A DNA stretch of 64,000 nucleotides from Kalaharituber pfeilii (taxonomy: Eukaryota > Ascomycota > Pezizomycetes > Pezizales > Pezizaceae), in NCBI GenBank assembly GCA_015179045.1, contig WHUZ01000131.1:56973-120972 (forward strand). The letters are read 5' to 3'. The notes below the pieces were generated by a model. The model saw nothing but the letters and a program-made list of their open reading frames with translations. It made no database searches and had not been told where the DNA came from. Every line of letters starts with the position of its first letter. The first letter of the stretch is position 1. This document shows, in pieces, positions 28,150 through 39,583 of the stretch. A program made the translations under genes and the position numbers.

Positions 28150-29160
28150 TTTTAGTTGCACTTTAGAGCGTTGAAGGAGCCCGTGGCTGCCTTGCGCAAA
28201 AGGAGCCTTACTGTAGTTCACACACTTTCCCAGACACCCTACTTTCCCGGACACATTTACCACCAAAACTGCGCAACTTTCGCACTCAATATCTCAACAA
28301 CCACAACAGCATTTGTGAATGCACTTTGTATAGCTATTAGACAAAGTGTAATTCTTGCTATCTAGCACTTTTTCTCCATCAAAAATTGTGGGTGCAAAGG
28401 GATTATGGCTTGTCGCATTTTTGTTGGAAGGCTTGGCATTTATTTGTATGGGATCTCCATACAAATGTCACCGCCCCCGAATTCTGCATGCTACACATGC
28501 AATCAATTCATGAAAAAAGCTCAGACACTCACATTCAATAGGATCACTCAGTTGGAAACTATGAGCAACGTAGTTAGGTAATACCTGTAGTGGTTGTGAA
28601 ATCATTCACAATATTCATATTTCCCATAGAAACCATTTGTATAAGAAACTAGATAGTTGTACAACAACTCTACAATTCAACAAATGAAAGTAAACTAAAT
28701 GCAGCACCTTACTATAACTCTTCAGGTGATTCTGGACATATACTATCATAGCTATTGTAATTAGCGTTGAAGAGTAGGACTATATTTAAGTCTTATGAAC
28801 GTTTTGTATGGAGATCCCATATAAATAAATGCCAAGCCTTCCAACAAAAATGCGACAAGCCATAATCCCTTTGCACCCACAATTTTTGATGAAGAAAAAG
28901 TGCTAGATAGCAAGAATTACAGTTTGTCTAATAGCTATACAAAGCGCATTCACAAATGCTGTTATGGTTGTTGAGATATTGAGTGTGAAAGTTGCGCAGT
29001 TTTGGTGGTAAATGTGTCCGGGAAAGTGGTGTGTCCGGGAAAGTGGTGAACTACAGTACCTCTCTGATCACCCTCGATATCCGGTCTCCGATCATCCTCC
29101 TCATGCCTTTGGACCCCGTCCAGTCTAGGACCGCACAGTTCATACATTTCGAAGTTGTTG
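28150..29160 (-). mobile_element. LINE RT fragment, split by a MITE
   Basis: 29059-29155 encodes on the minus strand the residues just after the RT active site (NCAVLDW, then GDRISRVIREV) in a broken frame; 28155-28208 appears to continue it. The 846-bp MITE lies between them at TA. Confidence 0.55.
28211..29056. mobile_element. Foldback MITE with ~260-bp TIRs and TA duplication
   Basis: Left end CTGTAGTTCAC and right end its complement, flanked by TA (28209-28210, 29057-29058). The arms match for about 260 bp each (28211-28472 and 28797-29056), including the phrase GACAAGCCATAATCCC. ACTTTCCCGGACAC occurs twice near each end. No transposase; a non-autonomous Tc1/mariner-type element. Confidence 0.9.
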
Positions 29161-29320
29161 GTTGGTCAGAATGAGCTCCCAGTCTCTAATTATTACTATA
29201 TTAGGAATTTACAGTTTATGCAACCTTGCACTGGCTAAGCATTTTAGCGAGCTGTCAAGAGAATGATCTTGGCTCGGAGCTGGCTCGGCTCGTGCCGCTC
29301 ACTGCTGTCAGGGTCCCCGC
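29150..29320 (-). repeat. Inverted copy of the 955-1140 repeat
   Basis: Reverse complement of 955-1140 with scattered differences; it adjoins the LINE RT fragment. The rest to 29580 holds no gene that I can see. Confidence 0.65.
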
Positions 29321-29581
29321 CAACCTTACTCGCCCTTCTTACCTGTTCCGTGAATAATTTGCTTCGGGGCCTAGAAAAATGTCATGTTCCTAGCTATCAG
29401 CAGAATTGAGCACCAAACAGGGTTCTTACATTTATGGTTGAGGACATCTGTACGCAGAGTGAAATTGCATACCAACTTCAACGCTTTGAACCGCAACTAA
29501 AATAAATAGATTGGACAATGAAGAATCATATTACGAAGTGATATCTATTTATTTGATTTTTTGTAATAGTGTTTCATAGGG

Positions 29582-29644
29582 GTTTTTTTTTTTTTTTTTT
29601 TTGTCACGTGACCCCGCGCGCAGCTGCTCGCCAAGGCAGGGCGC
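29582..29644 (-). mobile_element. Ultra-short LINE tail (family 3), 63 bp
   Basis: T-run, GTCACGTGACCCCGCGCG and hairpin arm. Duplication TTCATAGGG at 29573-29581 and 29645-29653. The following 29650-30210 has open frames on both strands without recognisable domains. Confidence 0.85.
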
Positions 29645-30211
29645 TTCATAGGGTTATATGTCACCTCCACTCCGCTGATAGAAGTCCCCAATCATATTCT
29701 TCGGTTCATGTCGATCTAGGGCATCAGGAGGCATTGGTAGGACAAAGACGGGGACGGCAGGTGTGACCGACAATGACTGAACAAAAACTCTTTCCACTGT
29801 TGAATCTTCGCTCCGAGTTCCGTATCATCCATCCTAACTCGCTTGCTAAAATGCCTTGACCCTTTTCTTCCACCCTTTGGCTGCATGATTGGTTGGGTCT
29901 GCAAGATTGATGTCCTTGTATGGTTTGTAGCATTCACGTAGTATGCCATGGCAGCATCACACGGCAAGGTTGGTAAAGGTCTAGGGGGTGATGGCAGGGG
30001 AGGTTGGACGATCAGGACGAAGGGGATTGAAGTGCATCGTGACGCACTTGCTCAGGCTGTGCATGATGTCATTGGTCTTCTAGCTTGGCGGAAGCAGAAG
30101 ATAAAAGCCGCGGTGTTATTTAGGGGTTGCAATATCATCACAAATTATATTACAAAGATAAAATCAAGTGTGCATGACATTAATATCTGACTTGATCCAC
30201 CTTCCTGATTT

Positions 30212-30257
30212 CATATGTATTTACCTCGTTGTAGCCCCTCGAGTACTGATACAAAAA
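30212..30257 (+). mobile_element. Decayed LINE tail (family 1)
   Basis: ACCTCGTTGTAGCCCCTCGAG, TACTGATAC and a 7-base A-run resemble the family-1 tail with losses. No duplication seen. Confidence 0.4.
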
Positions 30258-30590
30258 AATAACCTCCTTGGGCTGGCAGACACCCTTGCCTTACGCATAC
30301 TCATAATGGATGCATAGTTATGTTTCACAAAAAGATAAAGCAGGCCTCAAATAAGAGATGGAATATTTTGTACGTAATCAAGTATTAACTGCCCCTTGCC
30401 CAAATCCTCAATCCTGTCCGTGTGCCAGTTGCCCGGCTGATCTTAGACCTTATCTCTCCAATCGAGCTCTTCCCTTGTCTTCTGTGGTCGCAGAGGAATT
30501 TGACGTACAGAGTCTGTTGAAATATACATCTGACAAGCTAAATCAAAAAAATACATAAATAACAGAGAGAAAAAAATTAGTAAAGAAAAT

Positions 30591-30800
30591 ATGGGTTAAA
30601 ACAAAAAAGTAAGTAAAGAGAAAAAAAATAAGTAAAGAACTCAGTAGTGGTGGTCATTAATTATCTACGGTAAGGTAAGTAGAGTTTTACGTCCCCGACG
30701 GTGCCTGGCTATTGCACTTTTTCCGGGACTATACGCCCACCACTACTGAGTTCTTTACTTATTTTTTTTCTCTTTACTTACTTTTTTTTTTTTTACCCAT
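30591..30800. repeat. ~63-bp inverted repeat with 83-bp loop
   Basis: 30591-30653 (ATGGGTTAAAAC...CTCAGTAGTGGTGG) pairs with 30737-30800. TAGAGTTTTACGTCCCCGACGG in the loop has a direct partner just outside the right arm (TAGAGTTTGTCGTCCCCGACGG split at about 30803). Confidence 0.85.
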
Positions 30801-31118
30801 AGTAGAGTTTGTCGTCCCCGACGGCCTAGAACATTCGTACATTTTCCGCGTCTTGGCAACAACGCTCATTGGCTATGTTTCGCCCTGAAATGTAAGGTAA
30901 GGTACGTTATCACTGTACATTTCTGAAAAATCTACGGCACGAAATAGTCCTGTACTTTTTGGAAAACCACGTACCTTATCGTAGAATTGCCTCAAACTGC
31001 CCCCACTCAAAGCTACCCCACACCGCACTGCAACTGCACCGCACTGCACCGCACCGCACCGTAGACATCACCAATCCACTGCAAATAAGTCACCCTATCT
31101 TACTCCTTTATTCTGCCA

Positions 31119-31490
31119 TGGCATGTCAGTGTAATCCCCTTAAACCCAGGACGAAGGAGGAATTTGAGCGACTAGTCGCTTGGATGGAGGATAACCAAGA
31201 GCTATTGAGAGGCAAGCAAGCGGCCTAGCATAAGAATGTTAAAGACCAAGAGTTTGCTGCAGATGATCATATTATAGATCGCCATAGCCCTTAGGGCGGC
31301 ATGCGATTAATGAAATAAAAAAAAAAAAAAAAAGATCATATTATGGTCAAAAAGATAGGAGATAAAATGACTAATGTAAAGAGGTCATAGAGGGAGTGTA
31401 AGGCTCTACAAGAGAGATCTGGATGGGGTCTAACTGCGGAAGATAATGAAGAGTCTATCAATGCTATTTTCTTCTGTATTGACGCTTTTT
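31119..31490 (+). pseudogene. Myb/SANT-like DNA-binding protein relic
   Basis: ATG 31119 in GCCATGGC context. The frame reads MACQCNPLKPRTKEEFERL, VAWMEDNQELLRGKQAA, then a TAG; the same frame goes on with HKNVKDQEFAADDH, is cut by a LINE tail, and resumes with KKIGDKMTNVKRS and RECKALQERSGWGL. The spacing of Trp and charged residues is like Myb/SANT-like domains linked to DNA transposons. The stop and the insertion make it non-functional. Confidence 0.5.
31276..31333 (+). mobile_element. Ultra-short LINE tail (family 1), 58 bp
   Basis: ATCGCCATAGCCCTTAGG hairpin, TAATGAAAT and an A-run. Duplication GATCATATTAT at 31265-31275 and 31334-31344. Confidence 0.9.
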
Positions 31491-32336
31491 GGCTTACACG
31501 AGGAATTACGAATTTGTAGTTGTGTTGATATGCGGGGTAGGGGTGAATGGACTACAATTACAGAGTGCAAGCCTTAGCTTTTTTGCATTTTGGACCGGTC
31601 ATCAATTGCCAGCCGCAAATGGCTAGACGTACAGGGATATGAAATGTATGAATGTTCCACCTTACCTTACCGTAGATAATTGATGACCACCGCTAGTATA
31701 TTTTATTTTGAGAGCGAACATGTTTGGATCCTTAACTGACAATCCTGGTAAATGGTCATGCAGCATGAGATAATCCACGACAGTGGGTAGACATAACTCT
31801 GAATTACATCTATGGCCTTGAGCCAATAACAATTTTGCGATTGTTATCATGGGCAAAGGAGGCTATAATTCAAAAAAGAATGCGATAACAATAGTGGCCC
31901 AAAACACAACCAAAATGGGAGTCAAATGTACTACTAATATTACAACTTGATCATGCACAAATAAGGAAAGATCCCGAGCCCTCCCCCACCCCGTTCACAG
32001 AATGCGGGTTTATATGACCCCCCAAAAATTATAGTATGATGGTGGTAACTATTAGACTCGATACCCCCCTGAATTATTGCACGCTGCAAGGCTGATTGTA
32101 AATCAGAATTTTTGGTTGTAAATCGGAATTTTGTGTAGCCAACGTTGTCAGGCTCTAACTTTTATCTTCTGCCATTCCTCCCTGTTGTAGAAAAAAGCTA
32201 AATTAGTAAAATTAGTACTAGTTTAGATGGAAATCTCACATAAAAAAAAATTATATTAGTTAGTATGTAATCAAATATAAGAGGCCCCTTCAACACTGAT
32301 CCTTTTCTCACTACAATTTCCCCACCAGCAAGATAC

Positions 32337-32741
32337 TTGCATAATATCTGTAACTGCTACCTCCAAAACTCTATACTCCCTCCATTACAAAAAAATCCAA
32401 CGAGTCTCCAAGAAATTACCGACCCCCAGTTGTACCCTAGCTGTCCCCCACCAACTCCTAAGCGAAATTCCTCTGGTAAACGTAAATGGGAATCCAGTAG
32501 GGAATCCGACCAAGAGAATCCTCCCCATAATCGTCAATTGGAATCCAATAGGGAACCTTCTGATGAGCTCCCAATTCTACAAGACCCTCCGCCAACGCGG
32601 CTTGCCTCCGACCAACAACTAAATAAGCGGCGATATCACTTCCTAATCCTCTTGTGTTCAGTCGGTTGGTCCAATCATCAAATTTATCTCCTAATGCAAT
32701 ATCAACGGCTACCCTACTTCCCTTCTATAAAGACCAAATAA
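32337..32741 (+). CDS. Hypothetical protein fragment
   Basis: Open for 134 codons without an ATG near the start. It contains a Ser/Glu/Arg-rich stretch (SGKRKWESSRESDQENPP) and a later hydrophobic part (YHFLILLCSVGWSNHQIYLL). The codon pattern reads as protein, but I do not recognise it; it could be the N-terminal part of a spliced or broken transposase. 31700-32280 and 32745-33040 are AT-rich without signals. Confidence 0.3.
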   Translation: MHNICNCYLQNSILPPLQKNPTSLQEITDPQLYPSCPPPTPKRNSSGKRKWESSRESDQENPPHNRQLESNREPSDELPILQDPPPTRLASDQQLNKRRYHFLILLCSVGWSNHQIYLLMQYQRLPYFPSIKTK

Positions 32742-33040
32742 AGTTTTGTTCTCAAACGCAGCAACCAGCTGCAATGAATCTTTGTTCACTACAGCTTCAA
32801 GTATTACCTGAGGTTATGCAGCAGAACTAAATAACTTTTTTCCTTACTTATTTACTACTATATTTACTTTTGCATTTATTTTGTCCTTAACCTTTTCTAA
32901 TTAGAAAACATTTTTCTATTATTGTAAATATTGAGGGAAGATGATTTGCGGAATACCGGAATGTATTTGGTAATACTATATGGCTCTACTTTATTGTTTA
33001 TATTTATTTATTTTCCTTTTCCGAAGCATACTTCTTAATC

Positions 33041-33536
33041 ACACATCAGCAAATAAAATATTTCCGCCGGGCGTAATCACCCCGCCCTGGGCGCGCCAAT
33101 TTGCCCTGAGCGCCCATAGCTCCCGGCGGATTGAAAAACTTGTATCGCATGCTCAACGTATAATTAAACCATTTATTGTGCTCTATTGCGCCCAGTGGAA
33201 CCAAAATCACTTTCCCCGCCCAGGGTGTAATTGATGATACTTCTTAAAACCCGGGCATGCCTACTCTCATAGTCGCATAGGGACCTATACACAGGTAATG
33301 CCATTCACGCTGTACATGCTATGTCATATGCAGTGAACAACTGATTATTTATTGCTAACTATTTTGATCTATATACTGGTGCCATTTAATTATTCTACCA
33401 TGCCATACCATCATCTATCGCCCGACCCATCTAGCTCTTTCATGTAAATATAGCCCACATTGCCACAGCTCGCTATGATGCATCTCAAGCCAGCAGGAAG
33501 AGCTACAATTCAGCTCATAGTGCCATATCTCGCGCC
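33041..33536 (+). repeat. ~480-bp dispersed repeat, copy at 51585-52048
   Basis: Begins CATCAGCAAATAAAA, contains GGAACCAAAATCACTTTCC and ends in CTACAATTCAGCT. It aligns in direct orientation with 51585-52048 with moderate divergence. A shorter inverted resemblance is at about 35985-36060. Class unknown. Confidence 0.8.
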
Positions 33537-34060
33537 GTTGTAGCGAACCTGTCCTACCTATTAATCTCATGTTGCTGTCTCTGGCACCGTCGAAAGGATC
33601 CTACCATACCTGTTAGAAGAGCTTGTTTTGCAGCATATCGCAACGTCGAGAGGGGCCTGCCATACTTGTTAATCCCTCGCCATAGCCCGTTGGGCGGCAT
33701 GCGAGTATTGATATAAAAAAAAAAAAAAAAATACTTGTTAATAGAGCTCATTCTGCTGCATCTCGCGCGCCGTCGAGAGAGGCTGCCATATCTGTCAAAT
33801 TCAGCTCATCTTGCCACATCTCGCACCATCGTGGCGTACCTGTTAAGTTAATTTCATGTCAGCATATCGCGCCGTTGAGAGGGACCTGCCATACCTGCAA
33901 ATCGAGCTCATACTGTAGCATATTGCGCCCCGCCGAGAGGGCCTGCTATACCTATTCATGGTGCCATGTCTCGTGCCGTCAATGCAGGACTGTCATATCT
34001 GTGAAGTTGAGCTCATGCTGCGAGTGGCAGTTGCCATACCTGTAAACAACACGTTCTTAG
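33537..34060. repeat. ~57-bp satellite, family B
   Basis: About nine degenerate units with TCGAGAGGGACCTGCCATAC, CTGTTAAT and GCTCATGCTGC. It contains a LINE tail at 33674-33730. Confidence 0.75.
33674..33730 (+). mobile_element. Ultra-short LINE tail (family 1), 57 bp
   Basis: CCTCGCCATAGCCCGTTGG hairpin, TATTGATAT and an A-run. Duplication ATACTTGTTAAT at 33662-33673 and 33731-33742. Confidence 0.9.
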
Positions 34061-34095
34061 CGCGTCAGCAGCTGAGGGCAGTGTCAACCAGCACT

Positions 34096-34280
34096 CTGGA
34101 AGTTTACTGATCAACAGCCCATCACGCCCATATTATACTACTGGAGGTTGCCAGCCGACCCCTGTGAGTAACAGTAACAACCAGCGGCTGTGTTAGTAGT
34201 AGTTAGTTGAGAGGTTGACTTCGTTATTCTTCGTTTATAATAAACCCTCGCCATAGCCCACGGGCGGCAAGCGAGTATTG

Positions 34281-34319
<39 letters not shown>

Positions 34320-35051
34320 AGCGGCTGTAGTGGCCGACCCAATAAGCGGCCCGATAAGCAGGCCAATGAGCAGTCTAATGAGCGGCGTAATGACGAGTAG
34401 CCTTTGCAACTTCGTGTCAATTGAGCGGTGTCCTAAGAGGGCATCTTAGGCATGCTGTGATATTGCCAGATTCAGAGAATTGACCACACTGAAGATGTTA
34501 GGCATATCAGGTTTCTTATGCATACTGAGGGCGTGTATGAAATACTGGGTATCTCCAGCATGTTGAGCGCGCACATGAGCATTCATCACGCATTTCACAG
34601 TTGTCGGCATCCCAGTTTTACTTATTATACTCAATATACTAGTGAGAAATGCGCGCTCAACATACTCAACATGTCCAATATGCCCAATGTGCCCAATGTG
34701 CCCAATCTCTCATGTATGCACTCAAACTAATCGTATGTTCAATACGCCCAATATCTCATACGTGCGCTCAATATATGCTTAATGCGCCTGATATGCCCAA
34801 TATCTCCAGGACGGTCAATTAGCTGAATCTGGCAATATCATAACATGCCTAAGATGTCCTCTTAGGACATTGCTCAATTGAGACGAAGTTTACGCCGTTG
34901 CAAAGGCCACTCATGAGGCTGCCAATGGGCCACTCATCGGGCCGCTTATTGGGTCGGCCACTACAGCCGCTGGTTGCTATTCACATGGTCGGCTGGCAGA
35001 TCCCAGTAGTATTATATGGGCATGATGGGCTGTTGATCAGTACATTTCCAG
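34096..35051. repeat. Foldback element, arms ~250 bp
   Basis: 34096-34490 (with a 125-bp LINE insertion removed) is the reverse complement of 34805-35051: TGATCAACAGCCCATC, CAGCGGCTGTAGTGGCC and GCATCTTAGGCATG pair with their complements. The loop holds degenerate repeats of CCCAATATG / GCTCAACATG (about 34655-34800). A relative of the loop and right arm is at 55490-56790. Confidence 0.75.
34192..34316 (+). mobile_element. Short LINE 3' end (family 1), 125 bp
   Basis: About 55 bp of 3' UTR, CTCGCCATAGCCCACGGG hairpin, TATTGATATT and an A-run of over 30. Duplication ACCAGCGGCTGT at 34180-34191 and 34317-34328. Confidence 0.9.
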
Positions 35052-35159
35052 GTTGCCTGTTTACACTGCCGGAATTCCTCTCATTACGTCAAGTTCACTG
35101 GCGTGCGGCCGCACCTGCACAACGTGCTCACGCGCTGAGAGCGTGTTTGTTGACGCGAA

Positions 35160-35560
35160 TATTGCAGCACATATTTTACAGGTATGGCAGGCTCTCTTTA
35201 ACGAACTGAATCTGACAGCTATAACTCTTTCCACGCGGCGGCGTGAATTCAACGAGTATGGCAGCCCCTCTCAACGGTGTGCGAGATACAGCAGAATGAG
35301 CTCTATTAACAGGTATGGCAGGGCTCTCTTGACGGCGCGATATGCTGCAGAATGAGCCGAATTTGACGCCCTTGACGGCGCAAGCTCTGCTGAATGAGCT
35401 CTATCCAAAGGTATGCCAGACCCCTCTCGACGGCGCGAGATCAGCCAGAATGAGCTCTTTTTTTTTTTTTTTTATCACGTGACCCCGCTTGTAGCTGTTC
35501 GCCATGGCAGGGCGCCAGAATGAGCTCAGTCTGACAGCTACAGGAGGATCCACTTGACGG
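35160..35560. repeat. ~57-bp satellite, family B
   Basis: Units with ACAGGTATGGCAGGGCTC, TTGACGGCGCGA and AATGAGCTC, in the opposite orientation to 33537-34060. It contains a LINE tail. A second T-run at 35594-35611 has no recognisable tail beside it. 35670-36140 has short frames without domains. Confidence 0.7.
35458..35513 (-). mobile_element. Ultra-short LINE tail (family 3), 56 bp
   Basis: T-run, ATCACGTGACCCCGCTTG, GCTGTTCGCCATGGCAGGG. Duplication GCCAGAATGAGCTC at 35444-35457 and 35514-35527 is the longest perfect one among these tails. Confidence 0.9.
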
Positions 35561-36141
35561 CGTGATTTTGATGGCAAGTCTATAGTCAGGCATCTTTTTT
35601 TTTTTTTTTTTGGCAGGTGGGCGCGGTGGGCATGGAGGTGCACTAGAAAGACATTTTTGTAGATATTTTTAATCATTATTTAATAAATTTATGAGTTGCA
35701 TGTTGCATATTTTGGAAGTACACGGGAAGCAGAATAAGCGCAAGCGCGCAATAAGCGATTGTATTATACTATGGGTGAGGGCTACAATATCAAATACATC
35801 ATGGGCGAGGACCACAATATCCCGTACATCATGGACGGAATGCCTTGCGCTAGCTACATTCAGAATGCTCATGGTCGGCATGCTGACGCTTGAAACGGTG
35901 AAGTTAATAGCAGTTACGCACACAAAAAATAGGTGCGCCCACAATGCAAGCTTAAAGAGAGTCAGCGCCTAGGCGCTTCAGTTTACGTCAGGAGCGCCTC
36001 ATGCGCCCAGTGCACCGGGCGCAATCGGCCGGAAAAAACTTTTTTTGCTGATGCACTTCTCAGATAGGCATTATAATGCTGTACTATCTTCTTTTTTTCT
36101 GAAGGCATTATTAAATATAGTAGGTATAATTATAAATATAG

Positions 36142-36355
36142 TGTTACGGATTCACCGCAACCGTAGGGCGGGCGGTTGGTGGGTGCGCGCACAATATGTG
36201 CATATGCGACGTAGGTGATAGGCGACAGCCTGGTGCCGGCGTCGCAGTCGCGGAATGTGCTATATAGGCTACGCAGGAGAGTAGCGAGTATCGCTAGTCA
36301 AGTGTCTTTTTGACCTGGCGGATGGTAATTCTCTGCGTTTACCACATCCGTTACA
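36142..36355 (+). mobile_element. Solo LTR, 214 bp, TGTTACGG family
   Basis: Starts TGTTACGGATTCACC and ends ACATCCGTTACA. It has a TATA-like GCTATATAGG. It shares GCTAGTCAAGTGTC and ends with the LTR at 27765-28011. The 5-bp flanks do not match (ATATAG against TGAAG), so the locus may be a product of unequal exchange. Confidence 0.7.
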
Positions 36356-36439
36356 TGAAGTGACCTGATTCTCCTAGTTATATCTGGTCACAAAGAAGTG
36401 CCAATGAGTAAATTAGAATTCAATACTAGGCTAGCGTTG

Positions 36440-36690
36440 GCACTCGGTGTGAGTTGTGAGTCGGTTTTTCTGAGTGAGTCGGTTTTCGGGTCGGTTTGTC
36501 ATGCCGTAAAACGTACCCGACTCGGCTGCCGAGTGAGCCGGTATGAGTTGTATGTACGGCGTGTCGGTTTGTCACGCCGTAAAATGTACCCGACTCGGCT
36601 GCCGAGTGAGTCGGTATGAGTTGTGTGTACGGCGTGACTGAGTCGGTGTGAGCCGAGTATGTCCATACGCTGCAAAACTCGACACCGACT
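36440..36690. repeat. Tandem repeat with ACTCGGCTGCCGAGT palindrome
   Basis: A ~70-bp unit (GTCGGTTTGTCAYGCCGTAAA...ACTCGGCTGCCGAGT...GAGTTGT) occurs about two and a half times. The 15-base palindrome occurs twice. The small frame across it is not taken as a gene. 36700-37128 holds a short unrecognised frame (36816-37013) only. Confidence 0.8.
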
Positions 36691-39446
36691 CGACTCACAC
36701 TAGGTGCCCATGATATTTAATGTATAATGAATCAGAATCACAATCAGATTAGGGTGCGCAAACGGGTCGGGTAACCCGCGATCTGCACTGACAACTACTT
36801 CTACAGAACGAACGCTTGGAAGAAGACAACCTTCCGGGCACATGCGGAAGACGTAAGTTACACCAAAGCGAAGCTCGGGACCACCTGAGAAAGAATATCA
36901 CCTTCATTGTACAGAATTCAGAAGTTTGCGATTCGTTTTCCCAAGGTCAAGTTTTCAGAGTCTTTCTGAAGAGTCCCTACACAATTTTGAGGACTAGGGG
37001 CAGTTATATGTAATTGGTGCTAGCACAGCTCTAGCAGTATTAACTAACCTATTGATTTAAACCTGAAAGGAAATAGCTACTAAGAACAGGCAATACCTGC
37101 CGAATACAGGAAGGCATAATCAGCACTATTTTTTTTTTTTTTTTTTTTTTATATCATTGATCGCAGGCCGCCCTACGGGCTATGGCGATTTTGTAGCTAG
37201 ACAATTATGTAACATGGATGACTCATTAAATAAACTCCCCCCGCCACCCCCCCCCCCCCCCCCCCCCCGGAGGGTCTTCTCTCACTCCCCCAGCATCGTC
37301 AGCAGCTCCTCAATCGGATCTCTCCCTCCTTCTCTCTTCTTTGGTGGGCACCTTATATGCTCTTCCCCTCCCGGCCACCTCCTCCTCCACACTCTGCACC
37401 CCCCCAACAGGTGATCTGTCGTCTCATCGCTCTCCCCGCACCATCTGCACTCTGGGCCGTCTCCTTCCCCGATCTGCCACCTCCATGCCCTCAAGCCCTT
37501 CCCCCCTAACAGGCCTGCCAGTCGACCTATCTCCCTACCCGCTCTTTCCAGCGGTCTGTATGCAATCTTTAGTCTATTCCTCTCCTCCGCTCTCTCCCTC
37601 CTCGCCCTTTGCCTCTGGCCCGCCTCTGTAACCACTTCAGACTTGTACTGTAACGCCGTGCCCCACCCCGCTATCCTGTCTGCTCTCTCATTTCCTTCTA
37701 TCCCCTTATGTGCCTTCACCCACATGACCGCTACGTCCATGTCGCCCCTCCCCACCCTCGTCTCCCATGCTTTTCTCATCTTGCGTGTGGCGCCATCGTG
37801 TGCCGGGTCTCCTCCCGCCACGGCCCTCATCCCCCGGATGGCGTGTCTCGAGTCGGTCAGTATCAGCAGCTCCCCCTCCACCCTCTCCATCGTCTCACTT
37901 ATCGCTACCAATTCCGCGTCGTTCACCGTCGCCTCTTCTCCCAGATACCACGCTTTCCGCCTTCGCTCCCCAGCATGCTCCCGCCCCTGCCTTACCCCCT
38001 CTCACACTCCCGTCCGTAGATACTGGAGTCCAACCCTCGTCGGTATTCTGGCTATGTGCCTCTCCCACTCTTCCTTCTCCGCCCCTCGCTGTAACGATGG
38101 AAGCTCTGCCAGAGGCAACTCCGCCCCGTGTGTCAGTGATCCCCTCAGGTACTCCTTCTCCTCATCCTCTCTCCTCAAGGCTCTCCTTTTCAAATCTCAG
38201 CGTCCTGGCCTCCACCCTCGTCGACTCCCATCTCACGAACGTTTCCACCGATTCCAGGTTGGAGAGGCCCTCCACCACGTCCCGCCTCGTCCCCCATGGC
38301 GCTCCGGTGATGCTCCTCGCCACCGCGTATTGCCACTTCTCTAAGCTCTCTTATCTTCTTCTCTCTTGGTGCCCCATGTGCGTATTCGTACCACGCCCAC
38401 GCCCCCCACATCGCCACTGTCCTCGCCACCCCCGTGTACAGCTGTCTCCTCCTCGCCGGGGCTAACTTCGGCAACCTCGCCGCCGTTGCCCACAGGCCTT
38501 TCCCAAACTCAGTCTATGCCTCTGGTGCTCGTTGAACTTCAACTCCCAGTCTACCCTCAGTCCTACCAATCGGTATGTTGGCCCTCTCACCCCCACCAGC
38601 AACGTTTCCTCTTTTTCTTTGTCCATCTCGAAACCCTCCTCTTCTGCGTCCTTCCGCAGGGCCTGTCTGTGCTCCCTGATCTTCTTCTTCAAACCCCCCA
38701 TTTTCCTGTCCGAGATCACGCTGTGGAAATCGTCCACATAAGACCTTCGTGAACTCCCTCGCATTCCGTCTTTTCGGCCACCGTAGCCACCCCCACCAAG
38801 AACAACACCGGCGATATCGGCGACCCTTGCGGAGCTCCGTCGGTCATTGTGAACTCCACTCTCTTCTTCCCATCCCACGATAATTCACACCTAGTAGGTC
38901 TCAAGAAATTATCCACGAACGCAGCCGCGTTCCGATCTACCTTCTCTATACGCCTCACCACCCTCTCCCTCCTCACGTGGTTGAACGCCGACTTTATATC
39001 GTCGCCAACCAGTGCCACCCACTCCCCTCGCCCAACCTCTTGTCTATCTCCTTCAACGTCTGTCTCTGAAGATCCTCCGCCCCCTCCCGGCCTCCCCCCT
39101 AGTTGTGACTCGCAAAACAACGAGTCATATCTCTGGATTCTGTCCGCCACCACCTTCTGACCCAACTTTGACACCGTATTTAGCAACGTGATCGGTCTCC
39201 AACTCGATGGGGAGTCCCTCGGCTTCCCTTCTTCCTCATCATCACCACATTGAACCCCCTCCCCAGGTTATATTCCCCGTTGATGTAATCCACAATCCGC
39301 TCCCTCACTGCCTCGAACAGCTTTGTCCCCTTCAACATCTTTAGTAATCCGTACTGTATTCCGTCCGGACCCGGCGCCGACCTCGACTTCGTCTTTGACA
39401 GTGCCTTGTCTATGGCCCTTCTTGCGACCTCCCTTTCCATAAGCAG

Positions 39447-39583
39447 ACCTCGCCATAGCCTGACAGGCGGCCCTGCCATGGCGAACAGCTACAAGCGGGG
39501 TCACGTGAAATTAAAAAAAAAAAAAAAAAAAAAAGCCTGACAGGCGGCAAGCGAGTAATGATATAAAAAAAAATAAAAAAAAA
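39447..39583 (+). mobile_element. LINE tail (family 1) inside the minus-strand LINE
   Basis: ACCTCGCCATAGCCTGAC...GGCGGCAAGCGAG, TAATGATAT and an A-rich end. Duplication TTTCCATAAGCAG at 39434-39446 and 39584-39596. It is itself interrupted by a family-3 tail. Confidence 0.9.
39471..39534 (+). mobile_element. LINE tail (family 3) inside a LINE tail (family 1), 64 bp
   Basis: CCCTGCCATGGCGAACAGC, GCGGGGTCACGTGAAATT and an A-run. Duplication GCCTGACAGGCGG at 39458-39470 and 39535-39547. The target was the hairpin of the older tail. Confidence 0.92.

Larger units (their letters stand above)
30648..31692 (+). mobile_element. Candidate ~1-kb TIR element with a SANT-like gene relic
   Basis: GGTGGTCATTAATTATCTAC and GGTAAGGTAAG at the left recur in reverse complement at 31652-31692. 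TAG stands just outside each end, though one extra base at the right leaves the exact cut open. TIRs of this length, a 3-bp duplication and a SANT-like protein would fit PIF/Harbinger-type elements, but no nuclease is seen. Confidence 0.5.

Noticed and set aside
35594..35611. T-run as a further LINE insertion
   Set aside because: No tail hairpin or duplication beside it.
37341..39160. Several long plus-strand frames (for example 37643-38344, 37767-38465)
   Set aside because: They are antisense to LINE RT/RNase H, GC-rich, Pro/Ser-rich and lack domains.
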